From Gammaproteobacteria bacterium (GTDB lineage: Bacteria; Pseudomonadota; Gammaproteobacteria; GRL18), in NCBI GenBank assembly GCA_015488755.1, contig WFNB01000104.1, positions 1 to 64,000 of the forward strand: 64,000 nt of DNA. Direction: 5' to 3'. The translations under genes were made by a program, and so were the position numbers. A model generated the notes under the pieces. That model had not been told where the DNA came from. It worked only from the letters and a program-made list of their open reading frames with translations, and made no database searches. The stretch's first letter is position 1, and each line of letters starts with the position of its first letter. Shown piece after piece: positions 36,105 through 47,873 of this stretch.

Positions 36105-38522
36105 TTAATCATCATCCTCTTCAGGAATTTTACCACCTAAGTCAGGGGCACTTTCGTGCATCCAAGAAACGGCCGCATCATAATCATTAATAATGGACTT
36201 ACCTTTAAATAGATAGTCATCATCATCTTTTTTCACTAAGAAAGGCACACCACTATCATTCACTTCATGGCAGGCGGCACACTTAATAGGACCATGGGAA
36301 CCATCAGGATTATACATTGCAGCTTGCTTATAAGCCGTGCTGTCTGTACCAGGGTCAACTGGATATAAACCATGTATTGACTGGTGACAAGCTTGACAAG
36401 CAATACCTGCATGGCCTTTTGAATAACGCATCAGACTGTATTTTCCTGGTTGGTTAATTGGGAAGGCAGCACCACCTTGTCCTTCAACATAAGGGGCAGC
36501 ATGACAGTTAGCACAATGAGGCTCACCTGCTGACAACCAATATTCTTTACCATGACTGGCTGCACTATAAGGGACAGCTGTTGAACCAGTAGCACCCTTA
36601 GGTAGATTAGCCTTACTGATCTTAGTCATAGGATTGGCGGATAAAATACTGACATTAATATCACCATCAGCATCTTTAGTCACCAATGGACCATTGCCCT
36701 TAAGAGCAATCACAGCAATATCAGGCGTCATATGATCAGGGTTCCAGAAATCCAATACATGTGATTTCTCTACATCTGATTCACCTTTGCTATTTAATAC
36801 AATCTTAGGATCAAGATAAGTATCCGCTAATTCCTGAACATTTTTCATGCCCAAAGCTTTAGCAATGGCTTCAATGGATTTATTGCGTAAAGTAACCCCT
36901 TCTTGTTTAAAGGCTTGGGTAATATTATCGCGCTGATAAAGCTCACGAGAAATCTGGCTATGACAGTTAGTACACCATAAACCTTTACCCCCTTTATCAT
37001 TACCTATTTGAGTCACATTTTCTTGTAGCCAGTTACCAATCGCATTTAAGTGCTCTTTAGTTTCGGCACCATCGGTGTCCTTGTTCTGATTGGTATGAAC
37101 ATCACGACCCGCAAAACATCCTTTAGCATCACGATTATCACCATCAGCAAAAGCATTTTTACCATCTTTGGTGATCAATAAGCCATCTAAACCACCATCT
37201 TGACGATGTGAGGGGTGACAGGCTTGACAAGCACCAGCACGGCCATGAGAATCAGGCAAAGGCGCTTTTTTCAAATGAGAAAAGTGCAAGGCCTGAGTTA
37301 ATGGTTGAATGGGCTTTTCTTTGCCGTCTTTGCCCTTATGCATTTCAGACTGTAATACGCCTATGACATTATCTGCATGACACTTTTGACATAAGACTGG
37401 GTCACGGCCAATACGATTGCTTACTTCACGACCATTAGGCTTATAGTTTTTCAAAAAGTCTGTGCCGTTTTTATCATCATGCATTTCTAATACAGAAACA
37501 GACGTTGCTTTTAAGTTAGCAATCCAATCTGATGCACCAAGACCTTTCCAAAAGGCTCTCTCTTGCTTATACAGATTAAACTTTTTACCGTTAGCCGTTT
37601 CATTAGAGTGACATCTTGAGCAAGCAGGTACGTCAATAGGATTGGTACCGACAAAGCGCACAGGTTCACCCGTATGGCTATCTAATACTGGCTTGCCATC
37701 TTTTTCATTAACCAAGGCAACCCAGTTCTCTTGGAATGGGCGAATATCACTTTCCACCAAGGTTAGAGGACTTTTAGCAACACCTCTGTCTGTAAATGGC
37801 GTCAGTGGTAAACCAAGCGCATCCCAAATACCTGGATTAGTTAATAGAATGGGCACATTATCTAACACCGGTGATTTAGTATAAACCTGTGTACCATGCT
37901 CACCCGTATAATGTAAAAAACCATCTTTCATTGGACTAGGAACAGCTGCACCAGCAGGACCATTGTCCATTGGTACAGGGATTTGTAAGCCGACATACTT
38001 CTTATCAGAATCTTTACTACCACCGGTTGGATTGGTACCTTTTAGATCTTTATATACATAAAGGTGTGTCCAATAAGCATTGGCAACATTTTCATCTTTT
38101 GAGTATTTACCATCACCATTCACATCATAGGGTACTGACCAATAAGCCAGCTTATTACCTTCTGAGTAGGTATTATTGACAAAGCCGTAAGCCAGCTTCA
38201 TGCGTTTTTTACCATCCACTAAAATACCATGGTCTTCTTCATCAGACTCAAGTAGTTCAGGATATTTTTTCTTACCTGTGGCTGTTTTTATAACTTGTGA
38301 TTGTACTGAGTTATAGGGTGGCAACACACAACAATAAGTAAAATCAAAGCCGGTACAATGCATACCCAGCTCATAATTTACAGTAATGTTATAGTCATTT
38401 TTTGGTTTACTGGCTGTTGCTTTATCTACCTTTGCTTCTGGAGTGGATGTCTGGGATGACATACAACCAACTGATAGAACAGCAAGCGCTGCAATGGTGG
38501 CGCTAAGCATGGGCTTTAGCAT
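36105..38522 (-). CDS. Seven-haem c-type cytochrome, lipoprotein
   Basis: 805 residues. The signal peptide ends in a lipobox, LSVGC, with C20 as lipidation site. Seven CxxCH sites are at C301, C378, C432, C517, C670, C709 and C748. The N-terminal domain contains ELGMHCTGFDFTYCCVLPPY, a cysteine-rich segment without haem motif. The C-terminus is acidic (PEEDDD). A lipid-anchored cytochrome of this size probably sits on the inner or outer membrane and takes part in long-range or extracellular electron transfer; substrate unknown. A strong ribosome site, AGGAGA, lies 8 bases upstream of the ATG. Confidence 0.85.
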   Translation of the reverse strand: MLKPMLSATIAALAVLSVGCMSSQTSTPEAKVDKATASKPKNDYNITVNYELGMHCTGFDFTYCCVLPPYNSVQSQVIKTATGKKKYPELLESDEEDHGILVDGKKRMKLAYGFVNNTYSEGNKLAYWSVPYDVNGDGKYSKDENVANAYWTHLYVYKDLKGTNPTGGSKDSDKKYVGLQIPVPMDNGPAGAAVPSPMKDGFLHYTGEHGTQVYTKSPVLDNVPILLTNPGIWDALGLPLTPFTDRGVAKSPLTLVESDIRPFQENWVALVNEKDGKPVLDSHTGEPVRFVGTNPIDVPACSRCHSNETANGKKFNLYKQERAFWKGLGASDWIANLKATSVSVLEMHDDKNGTDFLKNYKPNGREVSNRIGRDPVLCQKCHADNVIGVLQSEMHKGKDGKEKPIQPLTQALHFSHLKKAPLPDSHGRAGACQACHPSHRQDGGLDGLLITKDGKNAFADGDNRDAKGCFAGRDVHTNQNKDTDGAETKEHLNAIGNWLQENVTQIGNDKGGKGLWCTNCHSQISRELYQRDNITQAFKQEGVTLRNKSIEAIAKALGMKNVQELADTYLDPKIVLNSKGESDVEKSHVLDFWNPDHMTPDIAVIALKGNGPLVTKDADGDINVSILSANPMTKISKANLPKGATGSTAVPYSAASHGKEYWLSAGEPHCANCHAAPYVEGQGGAAFPINQPGKYSLMRYSKGHAGIACQACHQSIHGLYPVDPGTDSTAYKQAAMYNPDGSHGPIKCAACHEVNDSGVPFLVKKDDDDYLFKGKSIINDYDAAVSWMHESAPDLGGKIPEEDDD

Positions 38523-38945
38523 TAGAACATTCTCCTTTTATCACCTTTATTATGATTTGATAAAAAATTTCATTCCAATGCATAAAAACATGCTTATATT
38601 CATAAAAACTAAAACACTGCAATTAATACTGATGCCGATTAAAAAAGTAATAGGCAACAGGACGTAACAATGCACCAAGCTTTACTAAAGCAGCTACTCA
38701 TTGGTAATGAATTTTAGTTATCAGAAAAGTATTGTTTTGAACACATGCGATCTAACGTCGCTTCGGGTGTTTACTTGTGCTTCTGTCCGTTTTCTCAGTT
38801 GTTTCAAGCCTAATAATTATCATCATCTTTTTGAATCTAATTATTAGAGCTATGTTCTGATTGCACAGATGAGCAACACCTCATTTCGGCTAAAGATAAC
38901 ACACATTTTTTTAGTGGTCAAATGCAAAATTACTTATATTTATCT
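38523..38945. other. Intergenic region between cytochrome and epmA
   Basis: 423 bases without a supported gene. It should hold the promoter of the cytochrome gene and the end of the epmA transcript. A perfect 10-bp inverted repeat, CTAATAATTA (38810-38819) with its complement at 38838-38847, is present. No T-run follows it closely and no FNR-type box was found. Confidence 0.45.
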
Positions 38946-39962
38946 TTATGCTCGCTCAAAAGGAAAGGCAAGCACTTTATCAATGTGCTCGGACTGACTC
39001 ATCACCATAAGCAAGCGCTCTATACCTATGGCAACCCCCGCACAATCAGACAAAGCATCCACTGATGCAAGAAAATATTCATCTATTAAGACTTGTGGAT
39101 AACCCAACTTTTTACGTGCTTTATTATCTTGAACAAAACGTTGCCGTTGTTCCTGAGCATTATTGAGTTCATGAAAGCCATTACCTAATTCCATACCATT
39201 AATAAAAACTTCAAAACGCTCTGCTACTATCTGACCCTCATCATTCCCTAGGCGTGCAAGTGATGCCTGTGATGCTGGGTAATGGTATAAGAAACATAGA
39301 CAGGCTTTGTTATTTTCTGCTATTCCTAAAGTGGGTTCAATAACATGGCTAAAAAGTAGTTCCAAATACCGATCTTTATCCTCATTTTCATCAAGCACAC
39401 CCGCCAAACCTACTTGGTTAAGACAGACTAATAATTCTTTTCTTTGTGCGGTATGTGGATTAATACCCAAGGTATTTATAAAGGCATGCTTATAACTAAG
39501 AAAGTGTGTTTCAGCCAAGTCAATATAAGGCAATAATAACGACGATAAGAGTTGTTCCACTTCTTTCATTAATTGATGGTGATCCCAATCGAGGCGATAC
39601 CATTCAAGCAAAGTAAATTCAGGGTTATGCTGGTGGCCGATTTCCCCTTGGCGAAAGACTTTAGCTATTTGAAAGATAGAGCCAATACCCGATGCCAGTA
39701 GACGTTTCATAGGAAATTCAGGCGAGGTATGCAAATAAAAATTCTCAGTATGAATTTTTTTTGTCAATGGGAGGTAACGTGTTTGAAAGCTTTCAATAAA
39801 TGGGTCTGTAATACTGGCATGTGACAAAATAGGTGTGTCAACCTCAAGAACGTTCTTCGTATCAAAGAAAGCACGTATGGCTCTAAGCGTATCAGCCCTG
39901 AGTTTTATTAACTCAAAAGAGGCTGACGCTTGCCAGAGGGGGTTATCAGAAGGAGCTGACAT
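38946..39962 (-). CDS. epmA: EF-P--(R)-beta-lysine ligase EpmA (PoxA/GenX)
   Basis: 338 residues, a lysyl-tRNA synthetase-like class II core without the anticodon-binding domain. Motif 2 (FRQGEIGHQHNPEFTLLEWY) and motif 3 (GVAIGIERLLMVM) are clear. It attaches beta-lysine to Lys34 of EF-P. It follows efp on the same strand with a 39-base gap, and epmB is divergent just beyond, so the full modification system is in one place. Confidence 0.95.
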   Translation of the reverse strand: MSAPSDNPLWQASASFELIKLRADTLRAIRAFFDTKNVLEVDTPILSHASITDPFIESFQTRYLPLTKKIHTENFYLHTSPEFPMKRLLASGIGSIFQIAKVFRQGEIGHQHNPEFTLLEWYRLDWDHHQLMKEVEQLLSSLLLPYIDLAETHFLSYKHAFINTLGINPHTAQRKELLVCLNQVGLAGVLDENEDKDRYLELLFSHVIEPTLGIAENNKACLCFLYHYPASQASLARLGNDEGQIVAERFEVFINGMELGNGFHELNNAQEQRQRFVQDNKARKKLGYPQVLIDEYFLASVDALSDCAGVAIGIERLLMVMSQSEHIDKVLAFPFERA

Positions 39963-40001
39963 AACAAATAAATAGAGTGCGACTGATCTTAATACTGAGT
40001 C

Positions 40002-40571
40002 TTAATCTTTAGCACGGGAGACATATTTACCATTGCGAGTATCTATTTTTAGGTCTTCACCGATGGCAACAAATAAAGGTACTTGTACGACGGCACCTGT
40101 TTCTAGCGTCGCGGGCTTACCACCACCGCCAGAAGTATCGCCTTTTAGACCAGGATCCGTATCGGTTACTTTTAAAACTACAAAGTTAGGTGGGGTTACC
40201 GCCAGTGGATTACCATTCCATAAAGTAACCGTGCAAACATCCTGTTCTTTTAGCCAGAGATGCGCATCCCCTACTGCGGTTTTATCCGCTGCCATTTGTT
40301 CAAATGTTTCCGGGTGCATAAAATGCCATTGCTCACCATCATTATATAAATACTGTAATTCGGTATCCATAACATCGGCTGCTTCAACTGACTCACCTGA
40401 TTTATAGGTACGCTCAACCACCCGTCCGGTTTTTAAATTACGGATTTTAATGCGATTAAATGCCTGCCCTTTGCCAGGCTTAACCACTTCATTTTCAACA
40501 ATGGCACAAGGATCGCCATCAATCATTAATTTCATGCCAGAACGAAATTCATTAGTGCTATAGCTTGCCAT
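40002..40571 (-). CDS. efp: Elongation factor P
   Basis: 189 residues, three beta-barrel domains of usual length. K34 in [10 protein letters not shown] is the conserved lysine that receives beta-lysine from EpmA. EF-P relieves ribosome stalling at polyproline. The genes for EpmA (downstream) and EpmB (divergent) confirm the lysylated type. Confidence 0.97.
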   Translation of the reverse strand: MASYSTNEFRSGMKLMIDGDPCAIVENEVVKPGKGQAFNRIKIRNLKTGRVVERTYKSGESVEAADVMDTELQYLYNDGEQWHFMHPETFEQMAADKTAVGDAHLWLKEQDVCTVTLWNGNPLAVTPPNFVVLKVTDTDPGLKGDTSGGGGKPATLETGAVVQVPLFVAIGEDLKIDTRNGKYVSRAKD

Positions 40572-40677
40572 AATTCACTCTTTTATAATATACAGAAAAA
40601 ATAAAGCTTTTCTTGGTAAGAAACCGTTAAAATAGAAATGCTTTTATTTAAATAGGATAAGGTAAAAATAATTCGCT

Positions 40678-41679
40678 ATGATACCCCGAAATAAGCCCAG
40701 AAACCAGACAAGAACCTATTTTACTAATCCTTTGACCTTATTGGATAAACTGCATTTAAGCACTGAGCAAGTTAACTTTTCAAAACAGGCCTGTGATGAT
40801 TTTCATTTTAAAGTACCACAGGCTTATGCAGATAAAATTCGTATAGGGGATAAAGATGACCCACTGCTTAAACAAATATTGCCTATTATTAATGAAACAC
40901 ACGCACAGGTGGGCTTTAGTGATGATCCTTTAGAGGAAGCCAAAAGCCTATCACAACCGGGCTTATTGAGAAAATATCACGCTCGGGCATTACTACTTGT
41001 TACCCCAAGCTGTGCTATTAATTGTCGTTATTGTTTTCGCAGGCATTACCCTTATGAAGACAAAGGCCACTTAGGAGAGCAGATCAAAAAAAATCTACAA
41101 TTAATTGCCCGAGATAGTAGTATCAGTGAAATCATTCTCAGTGGTGGCGACCCTCTGTCATTAAGCAATAGCAAACTAGCAGAATTATTTACTCTAATAG
41201 CAGCTATTCCCCATATAAAACGCTTACGCATTCATACCCGCTTCCCTATTGTGGAGCCGACACGGATTAACCCTAAGTTTATTAAACTTATCAGTAATAC
41301 TCATCTACAGATTATTATGGTTTTGCACATTAATCATGCTCAGGAACTTGGCTTAGATAATCAGGCAAGCATTGCTAAGCTTCACCAACAAGGGATCACA
41401 TTATTTAATCAATCGGTATTGCTCAAAGGGGTTAATGATAATGTCGACACCCTCGTTGAGTTAAGTGAACAATTGATACAATATCAGATTATTCCTTACT
41501 ATCTTCACACTCTGGATAAAGTTCGTGGTAGCCAGCATTTTTGTGTCTCCGAAACAGAAATTGAAACAATTTATCAAGCGCTTAGAAATACGCTTCCGGG
41601 TTATTTATTGCCTCGCTTGGTGACAGAGCTACCGGGTGAGAAAAGCAAGATTCCTTTTGTATCAAAGGTGGGGAAATAA
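40678..41679 (+). CDS. epmB: EF-P-associated lysine 2,3-aminomutase EpmB (YjeK)
   Basis: 333 residues of the radical SAM family. C112-x3-C116-x2-C119 (CAINCRYCF) binds the [4Fe-4S] cluster. The SGGDPLS motif and the C-terminal pyridoxal phosphate region (LVTELPGEKSKIPF) are present. It converts (S)-alpha-lysine to (R)-beta-lysine, the substrate of EpmA. It is divergent from efp with a gap of 106 bases. Confidence 0.94.
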   Translation: MIPRNKPRNQTRTYFTNPLTLLDKLHLSTEQVNFSKQACDDFHFKVPQAYADKIRIGDKDDPLLKQILPIINETHAQVGFSDDPLEEAKSLSQPGLLRKYHARALLLVTPSCAINCRYCFRRHYPYEDKGHLGEQIKKNLQLIARDSSISEIILSGGDPLSLSNSKLAELFTLIAAIPHIKRLRIHTRFPIVEPTRINPKFIKLISNTHLQIIMVLHINHAQELGLDNQASIAKLHQQGITLFNQSVLLKGVNDNVDTLVELSEQLIQYQIIPYYLHTLDKVRGSQHFCVSETEIETIYQALRNTLPGYLLPRLVTELPGEKSKIPFVSKVGK

Positions 41680-41714
41680 ATCTGACTGCAGATCGTTGCA
41701 TAGAATAGTTACTC

Positions 41715-41753
41715 ATAATGCTTGGCAATGCGACAAGGCATTCCAAGCATTAT
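41715..41753. terminator. Long hairpin between convergent epmB and htpG
   Basis: A 16-bp stem with one bulged C: ATAATGCTTGG-C-AATGC (41715-41731) against GCATTCCAAGCATTAT (41738-41753), loop of 6. It lies between the two stop codons and could protect or end both transcripts, although no T-run follows on either strand. Confidence 0.5.
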
Positions 41754-41776
41754 AGGTACGCTACAAAGAAGTATGC

Positions 41777-43705
41777 TTAACTGGTCAATTCGAGCAACAT
41801 TTTATTTAAACGGCTCACAAAAGTGGCCGGATCATCAAGCTGGCCGCCTTCACTCAATAAAGCTTGTTCAAATAAAATACGTGTCCAGTCATCAAAACGT
41901 TCACCATCGGTATCTTTGCTTAAACGCTTGATCAGTGGATGTTCAGGATTTAGTTCAAAGATGGGCTTGTGCCCCATAACATCCTGACCCGCTTGCTGTA
42001 ATAAGCGTTCAAGGTTAGCACTCATGTCATGCTCCCCAGTGACCAAACACGCGGGGGAATCAGTCAGGCGGTGTGTCATGCGAACTTCTTTAACATCATC
42101 ACCCATTGAGGTTTTTACTTTTTCCAAGAAATCTTTGTATTCTTCCTGAGTTTTTTCATGCTCTTTTTTCTCTTCCTCATCTTCCATCTCACCAAGGTCA
42201 AGTTCACCACGAGCCACTGAAACAATGTTCTTTTCTTCATACATGGGTAGAGAAGACATTAGGAATTCATCCACTCTATCATGTAATAAAATGACTTCGA
42301 TGCCCTTTTTACGGAACACTTCAAGATGAGGGCTGTTCTTAGCGGCAGCAAAGCTGTCTGCGGTAATATAATAAATGTCCTTCTGCCCTTCTTTCATGCG
42401 GGAAATATAGTCATCAAGAGAGACTTCTTGTTCTTCTTTATCATCTATAGTGCTAGAAAAACGAAGCAACTTGGCGATTTTATCCCGATTAGCAAAGTCT
42501 TCTCCAGGACCTTCTTTCATCACCCGACCAAATTCTTTCCAAAATATCTGATAATTTTCTTTGTCGTTATTGGCCATCTTTTGCAATAAGCCTAAAATCT
42601 TTTTCACCGATCCAGAGCGAATATTATCCAAGACTTTGGAATTTTGTAAAATTTCACGCGAAACGTTTAATGGAAGATCATTAGAATCAATTATGCCTTT
42701 AACAAAACGCAGATAATTCGGCATGAGTTTTTCAGTTTCATCCATAATGAAAACACGACGGACATAAAGTTTGATACCATGTTGGCGATCACGATCCCAT
42801 AGATCAAAAGGCGCACGTTTAGGGATAAATAGTAGTGAGGTATATTCATACTTACCTTCTACACGATTATGAGAACGCGCTAATGGTTCTTCAAAATCAT
42901 GACCAACATGCTTATAAAATTCAGTGTATTCTTCTTCTGAAATATCATTTTTTGCACGAGTCCATAAGGCTGAAGCACTATTAACCACTTCATACTCAAT
43001 GACATCTTCAATTTCTTCTGGCTCTTCACCCTCTTCCGTTGGCATAGGAGGAGTGGCTTCTTTGAGCATTTCAATGGGTACGGTAATATGATCAGAATAT
43101 TTACGGACAATATTTCTTAGGCGCATACCATCAAGAAACTCATCTTCACCTTCTTTAAGGTGCAAAATAATTTCTGTGCCGCGAGAAGCTTTTTCCACTG
43201 TTTCAATGCTAAAGTCTCCTTCACCGGCTGACACCCATAATACGGCTTGATCACTCGCAGTACCGGCGCGACGAGTACATAAACTGACTTTATCAGCAAT
43301 AATAAAAGAAGAATAAAAGCCCACACCAAATTGACCAATGGCATTGGCATCTTTCTTTTGATCGCCAGTTAATGAGTCTAAAAATTGGCGAGTACCTGAC
43401 TTAGCAATAGTACCAATATTTTCCACCACTTCATCTCGTGACATACCGATACCATTATCTGATATCGTAATGGTACGTGCTTCTTTATCAAATGACAGAG
43501 ATATCTTTAGGTCGGTATCATTTTCATAGAGTTTGCTTTCGCTAATGGCTTCAAAACGCAGTTTATCAATGGCATCGGAGGCATTGGAGACCAACTCTCT
43601 TAGAAAAATTTCTTTATTACTATACAAAGAATGAATCATTAGTTTTAATAATTGGTTCACTTCTGTCTGAAAGCCTAATGTTTCCTTATGTGCTTCAACA
43701 CTCAT
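41777..43705 (-). CDS. htpG: Chaperone HtpG (Hsp90)
   Basis: 642 residues. The GHKL ATPase domain has [25 protein letters not shown] and [12 protein letters not shown]. The middle domain and the C-terminal dimerisation domain are complete. HtpG is the bacterial Hsp90, acting on folding of a subset of proteins with the DnaK system. A heat-shock promoter of sigma-32 type lies about 50 bases upstream of the start. Confidence 0.97.
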   Translation of the reverse strand: MSVEAHKETLGFQTEVNQLLKLMIHSLYSNKEIFLRELVSNASDAIDKLRFEAISESKLYENDTDLKISLSFDKEARTITISDNGIGMSRDEVVENIGTIAKSGTRQFLDSLTGDQKKDANAIGQFGVGFYSSFIIADKVSLCTRRAGTASDQAVLWVSAGEGDFSIETVEKASRGTEIILHLKEGEDEFLDGMRLRNIVRKYSDHITVPIEMLKEATPPMPTEEGEEPEEIEDVIEYEVVNSASALWTRAKNDISEEEYTEFYKHVGHDFEEPLARSHNRVEGKYEYTSLLFIPKRAPFDLWDRDRQHGIKLYVRRVFIMDETEKLMPNYLRFVKGIIDSNDLPLNVSREILQNSKVLDNIRSGSVKKILGLLQKMANNDKENYQIFWKEFGRVMKEGPGEDFANRDKIAKLLRFSSTIDDKEEQEVSLDDYISRMKEGQKDIYYITADSFAAAKNSPHLEVFRKKGIEVILLHDRVDEFLMSSLPMYEEKNIVSVARGELDLGEMEDEEEKKEHEKTQEEYKDFLEKVKTSMGDDVKEVRMTHRLTDSPACLVTGEHDMSANLERLLQQAGQDVMGHKPIFELNPEHPLIKRLSKDTDGERFDDWTRILFEQALLSEGGQLDDPATFVSRLNKMLLELTS

Positions 43706-43755
43706 TCATATTTCCTCAGTAGTTGATGATTAAATTAAGATAATAATGCTAGAAA

Positions 43756-45532
<1,777 letters not shown>

Positions 45533-45567
45533 TATCATTCAGCTAGATAAAACAGGCAACAATAACT

Positions 45568-46182
45568 ATGTTTACAGGCATTGTGCAAAGCACTGCACCC
45601 ATTATTCGTATTATTAAGAAAGAAAATTTTCAGACTCATATTATTGAGTTGGAAGCCTCATTAATAACAAACTTAGAAATAGGTGCATCTGTCGCCCATA
45701 ATGGCTGTTGCCTGAGTGTGACTAAGATAGCAGGCAATCAAGTATCATTTGATTTAATGCAAGAGACATTAACAGTAACCAATCTTGGTGAATTAACAAC
45801 TGGCGATCGGGTTAACATTGAACGGGCTGCCCGTTTTGGTGATGATATTGGTGGTCACCAAATGTCAGGACACATCTTATGTGTTGCCCATGTTACAGAG
45901 ATCATCACAAGCCCAAATAATTGCCAGCTTTGGCTGCAAATCCCTGAGCAATTTAAGCACTTTATTTTTACAAAGGGCTATATTGGTATTGATGGCATTA
46001 GTTTAACCATTGGTAAGGTTAAAAATAATTATTTCAATGTTAATTTGATCCCCGAAACACTGCAACGTACCAATATAGGCAGCCGTCAAGTAGGGGATCG
46101 CATTAATATCGAAATAGACCCTCAAACACAGGCTATTGTTGAAACAGTGGAACGTATTATGGCGCAAAGAACTGGTCACTAA
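45568..46182 (+). CDS. ribE: Riboflavin synthase, alpha subunit
   Basis: 204 residues with two lumazine-binding repeats, each starting with the FTGIV / GHI type motif (MFTGIVQSTAPI and GGHQMSGHILCVA). It dismutates two molecules of 6,7-dimethyl-8-ribityllumazine to riboflavin. It is 35 bases after pgm, which leaves no room for an FMN riboswitch. It lies apart from other rib genes in this window. The symbol ribC is used for the same protein in some species. Confidence 0.95.
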   Translation: MFTGIVQSTAPIIRIIKKENFQTHIIELEASLITNLEIGASVAHNGCCLSVTKIAGNQVSFDLMQETLTVTNLGELTTGDRVNIERAARFGDDIGGHQMSGHILCVAHVTEIITSPNNCQLWLQIPEQFKHFIFTKGYIGIDGISLTIGKVKNNYFNVNLIPETLQRTNIGSRQVGDRINIEIDPQTQAIVETVERIMAQRTGH

Positions 46183-46352
46183 TTTTCTAAGATTGTATTT
46201 AAAAGTAGAACAGATATGACTAAATATCAATATATTTATACTCTTTCTACATGCCTTGAACCTAAATAAATTTAAAAAGTTTCATTTCTTAATTGACTTT
46301 AAATATAAGCATATTATAATATAAGAAACAAAAAATATATTTAGGAGTAATT

Positions 46353-46592
46353 ATGTTTAAATCAGCGTGTGATATTATAAAAAAATCGGCTCTAGCATCT
46401 GCCTCCTTCTTAGCTATTGGCGCTATTTTAGAGACAGCAGCACAACTTCTAACACTTGAAAACATGCTACCTATCTTTTTTGCTTATGCTGGGGTAATGG
46501 CAATTTTTATTGGTGTTGTAGGCCTTATAGGTACTTTAGTTGCAGTTATGATCCCAAAGATTAATCAACAATTACAAGCCTGTCAGCATTAA
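46353..46592 (+). CDS. Small membrane protein (79 aa), unknown
   Basis: 79 residues with two hydrophobic segments (about 14-33 and 39-66) and short polar ends. A very good ribosome site, TAGGAG, lies 6 bases before the ATG. I do not recognise the family. A 13-bp hairpin follows the stop codon. Confidence 0.65.
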   Translation: MFKSACDIIKKSALASASFLAIGAILETAAQLLTLENMLPIFFAYAGVMAIFIGVVGLIGTLVAVMIPKINQQLQACQH

Positions 46593-46624
46593 AAATTATA
46601 AGATTGAGGCTTAAGGAGCAGTTA

Positions 46625-46658
46625 CAACAGAAAACACATGAAGTCGTGTTTTCTGTTG
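46625..46658 (+). terminator. Hairpin after the 79-aa membrane protein gene
   Basis: A perfect 13-bp stem: CAACAGAAAACAC (46625-46637) with GTGTTTTCTGTTG (46646-46658), loop of 8. It is followed only by TTT, so termination may be weak. It lies between this gene and a small minus-strand ORF and could serve both. Confidence 0.5.
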
Positions 46659-46695
46659 TTTAACCTTACAAATAAAATACTTTTTATTGCAGTGA

Positions 46696-46791
46696 TTACA
46701 AGGTGTAAATTGAATAGGCACCAAAAACAATTGTTGATACTGACAAGACAAAGATTCCAATTTCAAATAGCTTAATAAACGAATTAGTCAT
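46696..46791 (-). CDS. Possible small single-pass membrane protein (31 aa)
   Basis: ATG at 46791 with GGGA about 6 bases upstream; stop TAA at 46698-46696. The peptide starts MTNSFIKLFEIGIFVLSVST and is a single hydrophobic helix with short ends. Its size and form resemble small subunits of respiratory complexes such as CydX or CcoQ, but there is no sequence match that I can name. An FNR-like box lies about 140 bases upstream. It could still be chance. Confidence 0.35.
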   Translation of the reverse strand: MTNSFIKLFEIGIFVLSVSTIVFGAYSIYTL

Positions 46792-46926
46792 GGTTTTCCC
46801 GTTTTGGTTATACTCATTAACCCTAGTTCTTACAACACCCCCTTGCTGATAGAGGAAAAAACTAAGTACTTACCCTGAGACTATAGCCAATATAATAAGA
46901 AAAGCCTATACTTGTTTGTCAATACA

Positions 46927-46940
46927 TTGATATTTATCAT
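46927..46940. promoter_or_regulatory. FNR-like box (9/10)
   Basis: TTGAT-ATTT-ATCAT differs from the FNR/ANR consensus at one base. It lies upstream of the small minus-strand ORF and just after the DUF4126 gene. TATTAT occurs at 46897-46892 on the minus strand, but the spacing (about -48) is not the standard one. Confidence 0.35.
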
Positions 46941-46954
46941 GCAAATAGCATGGT

Positions 46955-47653
46955 TTATTTTTTATCTTTATAGTCCATTTTCAAAACAGATTGATCAATG
47001 GTACTTTTATCATAATCCAAATTTAAACCACTATTATCCTCTTCTTTTTCAGCTGAAAAAAACCGTCTTAAAGCACTGAAAATTGTTTTAATTCCAGTCC
47101 ATAATTTAGGCAATAACCAAATCATTAATAAAATAAACAAAATCAAAGCCACAATAAAAAGAATGGGATGATTTAAGGCTCCCCATAAAGCAACAACAAC
47201 AGCAATATCCTCAGCAACCGATGCCGTCCAATTAGTAACAGGCTCTGGAGAAGTATTAATCAAAACACGTGAACCCGATTTCAATGAATGTGTCGTAAGA
47301 GCCATCCCTCCACCTAAAATAGCTGAGGCAATAGCAGCCGCTGAGGATACATCACCGACAGCACCTGCAGCTAACACAGCACCTGCTGGTACTCGGATAA
47401 AGGTATGTATTGCATCCCAACCTGAGTCCACGCCAGGAATTTTATCTGCAAAAAATTCAACACAATACATAAAACCAGCAGCCCCAATAACCAGAGGGTT
47501 GCTCAATACCTGTAGATCAGGGGGTAGATCAATATTACCAGTTGTTCCCATAAGACCAAGCATTAAAATAGTGGCATAGAGATTAATACCACTTGCCCAC
47601 GCAACACCCATACTCATCGAAATCAACGTTATTATTTGATTATATTCATCCAT
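46955..47653 (-). CDS. DUF4126 family membrane protein
   Basis: 232 residues. Five or so hydrophobic segments with many small residues (ASGINLYATILMLGLMG, ADKIPGVDSGWDAIHTFIRVPAGAVLAAG, TTHSLKSGSR) match the DUF4126 family of unknown function. The last 45 residues are charged and cytoplasmic. It follows aprA on the same strand, but a strong terminator separates them, so it is probably not an Apr membrane partner such as AprM. Confidence 0.8.
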   Translation of the reverse strand: MDEYNQIITLISMSMGVAWASGINLYATILMLGLMGTTGNIDLPPDLQVLSNPLVIGAAGFMYCVEFFADKIPGVDSGWDAIHTFIRVPAGAVLAAGAVGDVSSAAAIASAILGGGMALTTHSLKSGSRVLINTSPEPVTNWTASVAEDIAVVVALWGALNHPILFIVALILFILLMIWLLPKLWTGIKTIFSALRRFFSAEKEEDNSGLNLDYDKSTIDQSVLKMDYKDKK

Positions 47654-47757
47654 TTAAAAGCCCTTATTTTTATTTACTTATTATAGATGTGGTTATGTCA
47701 GAGCTTAAAGTCAAGGCTAATTAACTCTAAAGCAAGATTTTTACTCTATATTTTAAT

Positions 47758-47797
47758 AAAAAAAGCCCGAATATTATTTAATATTCGGGCTTTTCTG
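47758..47797. terminator. Bidirectional terminator after aprBA
   Basis: Perfect 16-bp stem, AAAAGCCCGAATATTA (47761-47776) with TAATATTCGGGCTTTT (47779-47794), loop of 2. On the minus strand a run of seven T follows the GC part, which ends the aprBA transcript 80 bases after the aprA stop. Confidence 0.85.
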
Positions 47798-47873
47798 TAA
47801 CACTATAAGTACACCTTGTCATTTCAAGGCATTTCACCCAGTTAGGTAAAACACCTTGTTTAATGAGTCGGAT

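Larger units (their letters stand above)
46593..46954. other. Intergenic region with small ORF and FNR-like box
   Basis: 362 bases. It contains the 13-bp hairpin, a 31-codon minus-strand ORF (46696-46791) and a near-perfect FNR-type palindrome at 46927-46940 (TTGAT-ATTT-ATCAT, 9 of 10 positions). Otherwise it is AT-rich with no recognisable feature. Confidence 0.45.

Noticed and set aside
45533..45567. FMN riboswitch before riboflavin synthase
   Set aside because: Only 35 bases separate pgm and the riboflavin synthase gene, too short for an RFN element.
46955..47653. DUF4126 protein as AprM-type membrane partner of AprBA
   Set aside because: A strong terminator separates it from aprA and the sequence matches DUF4126 rather than AprM.
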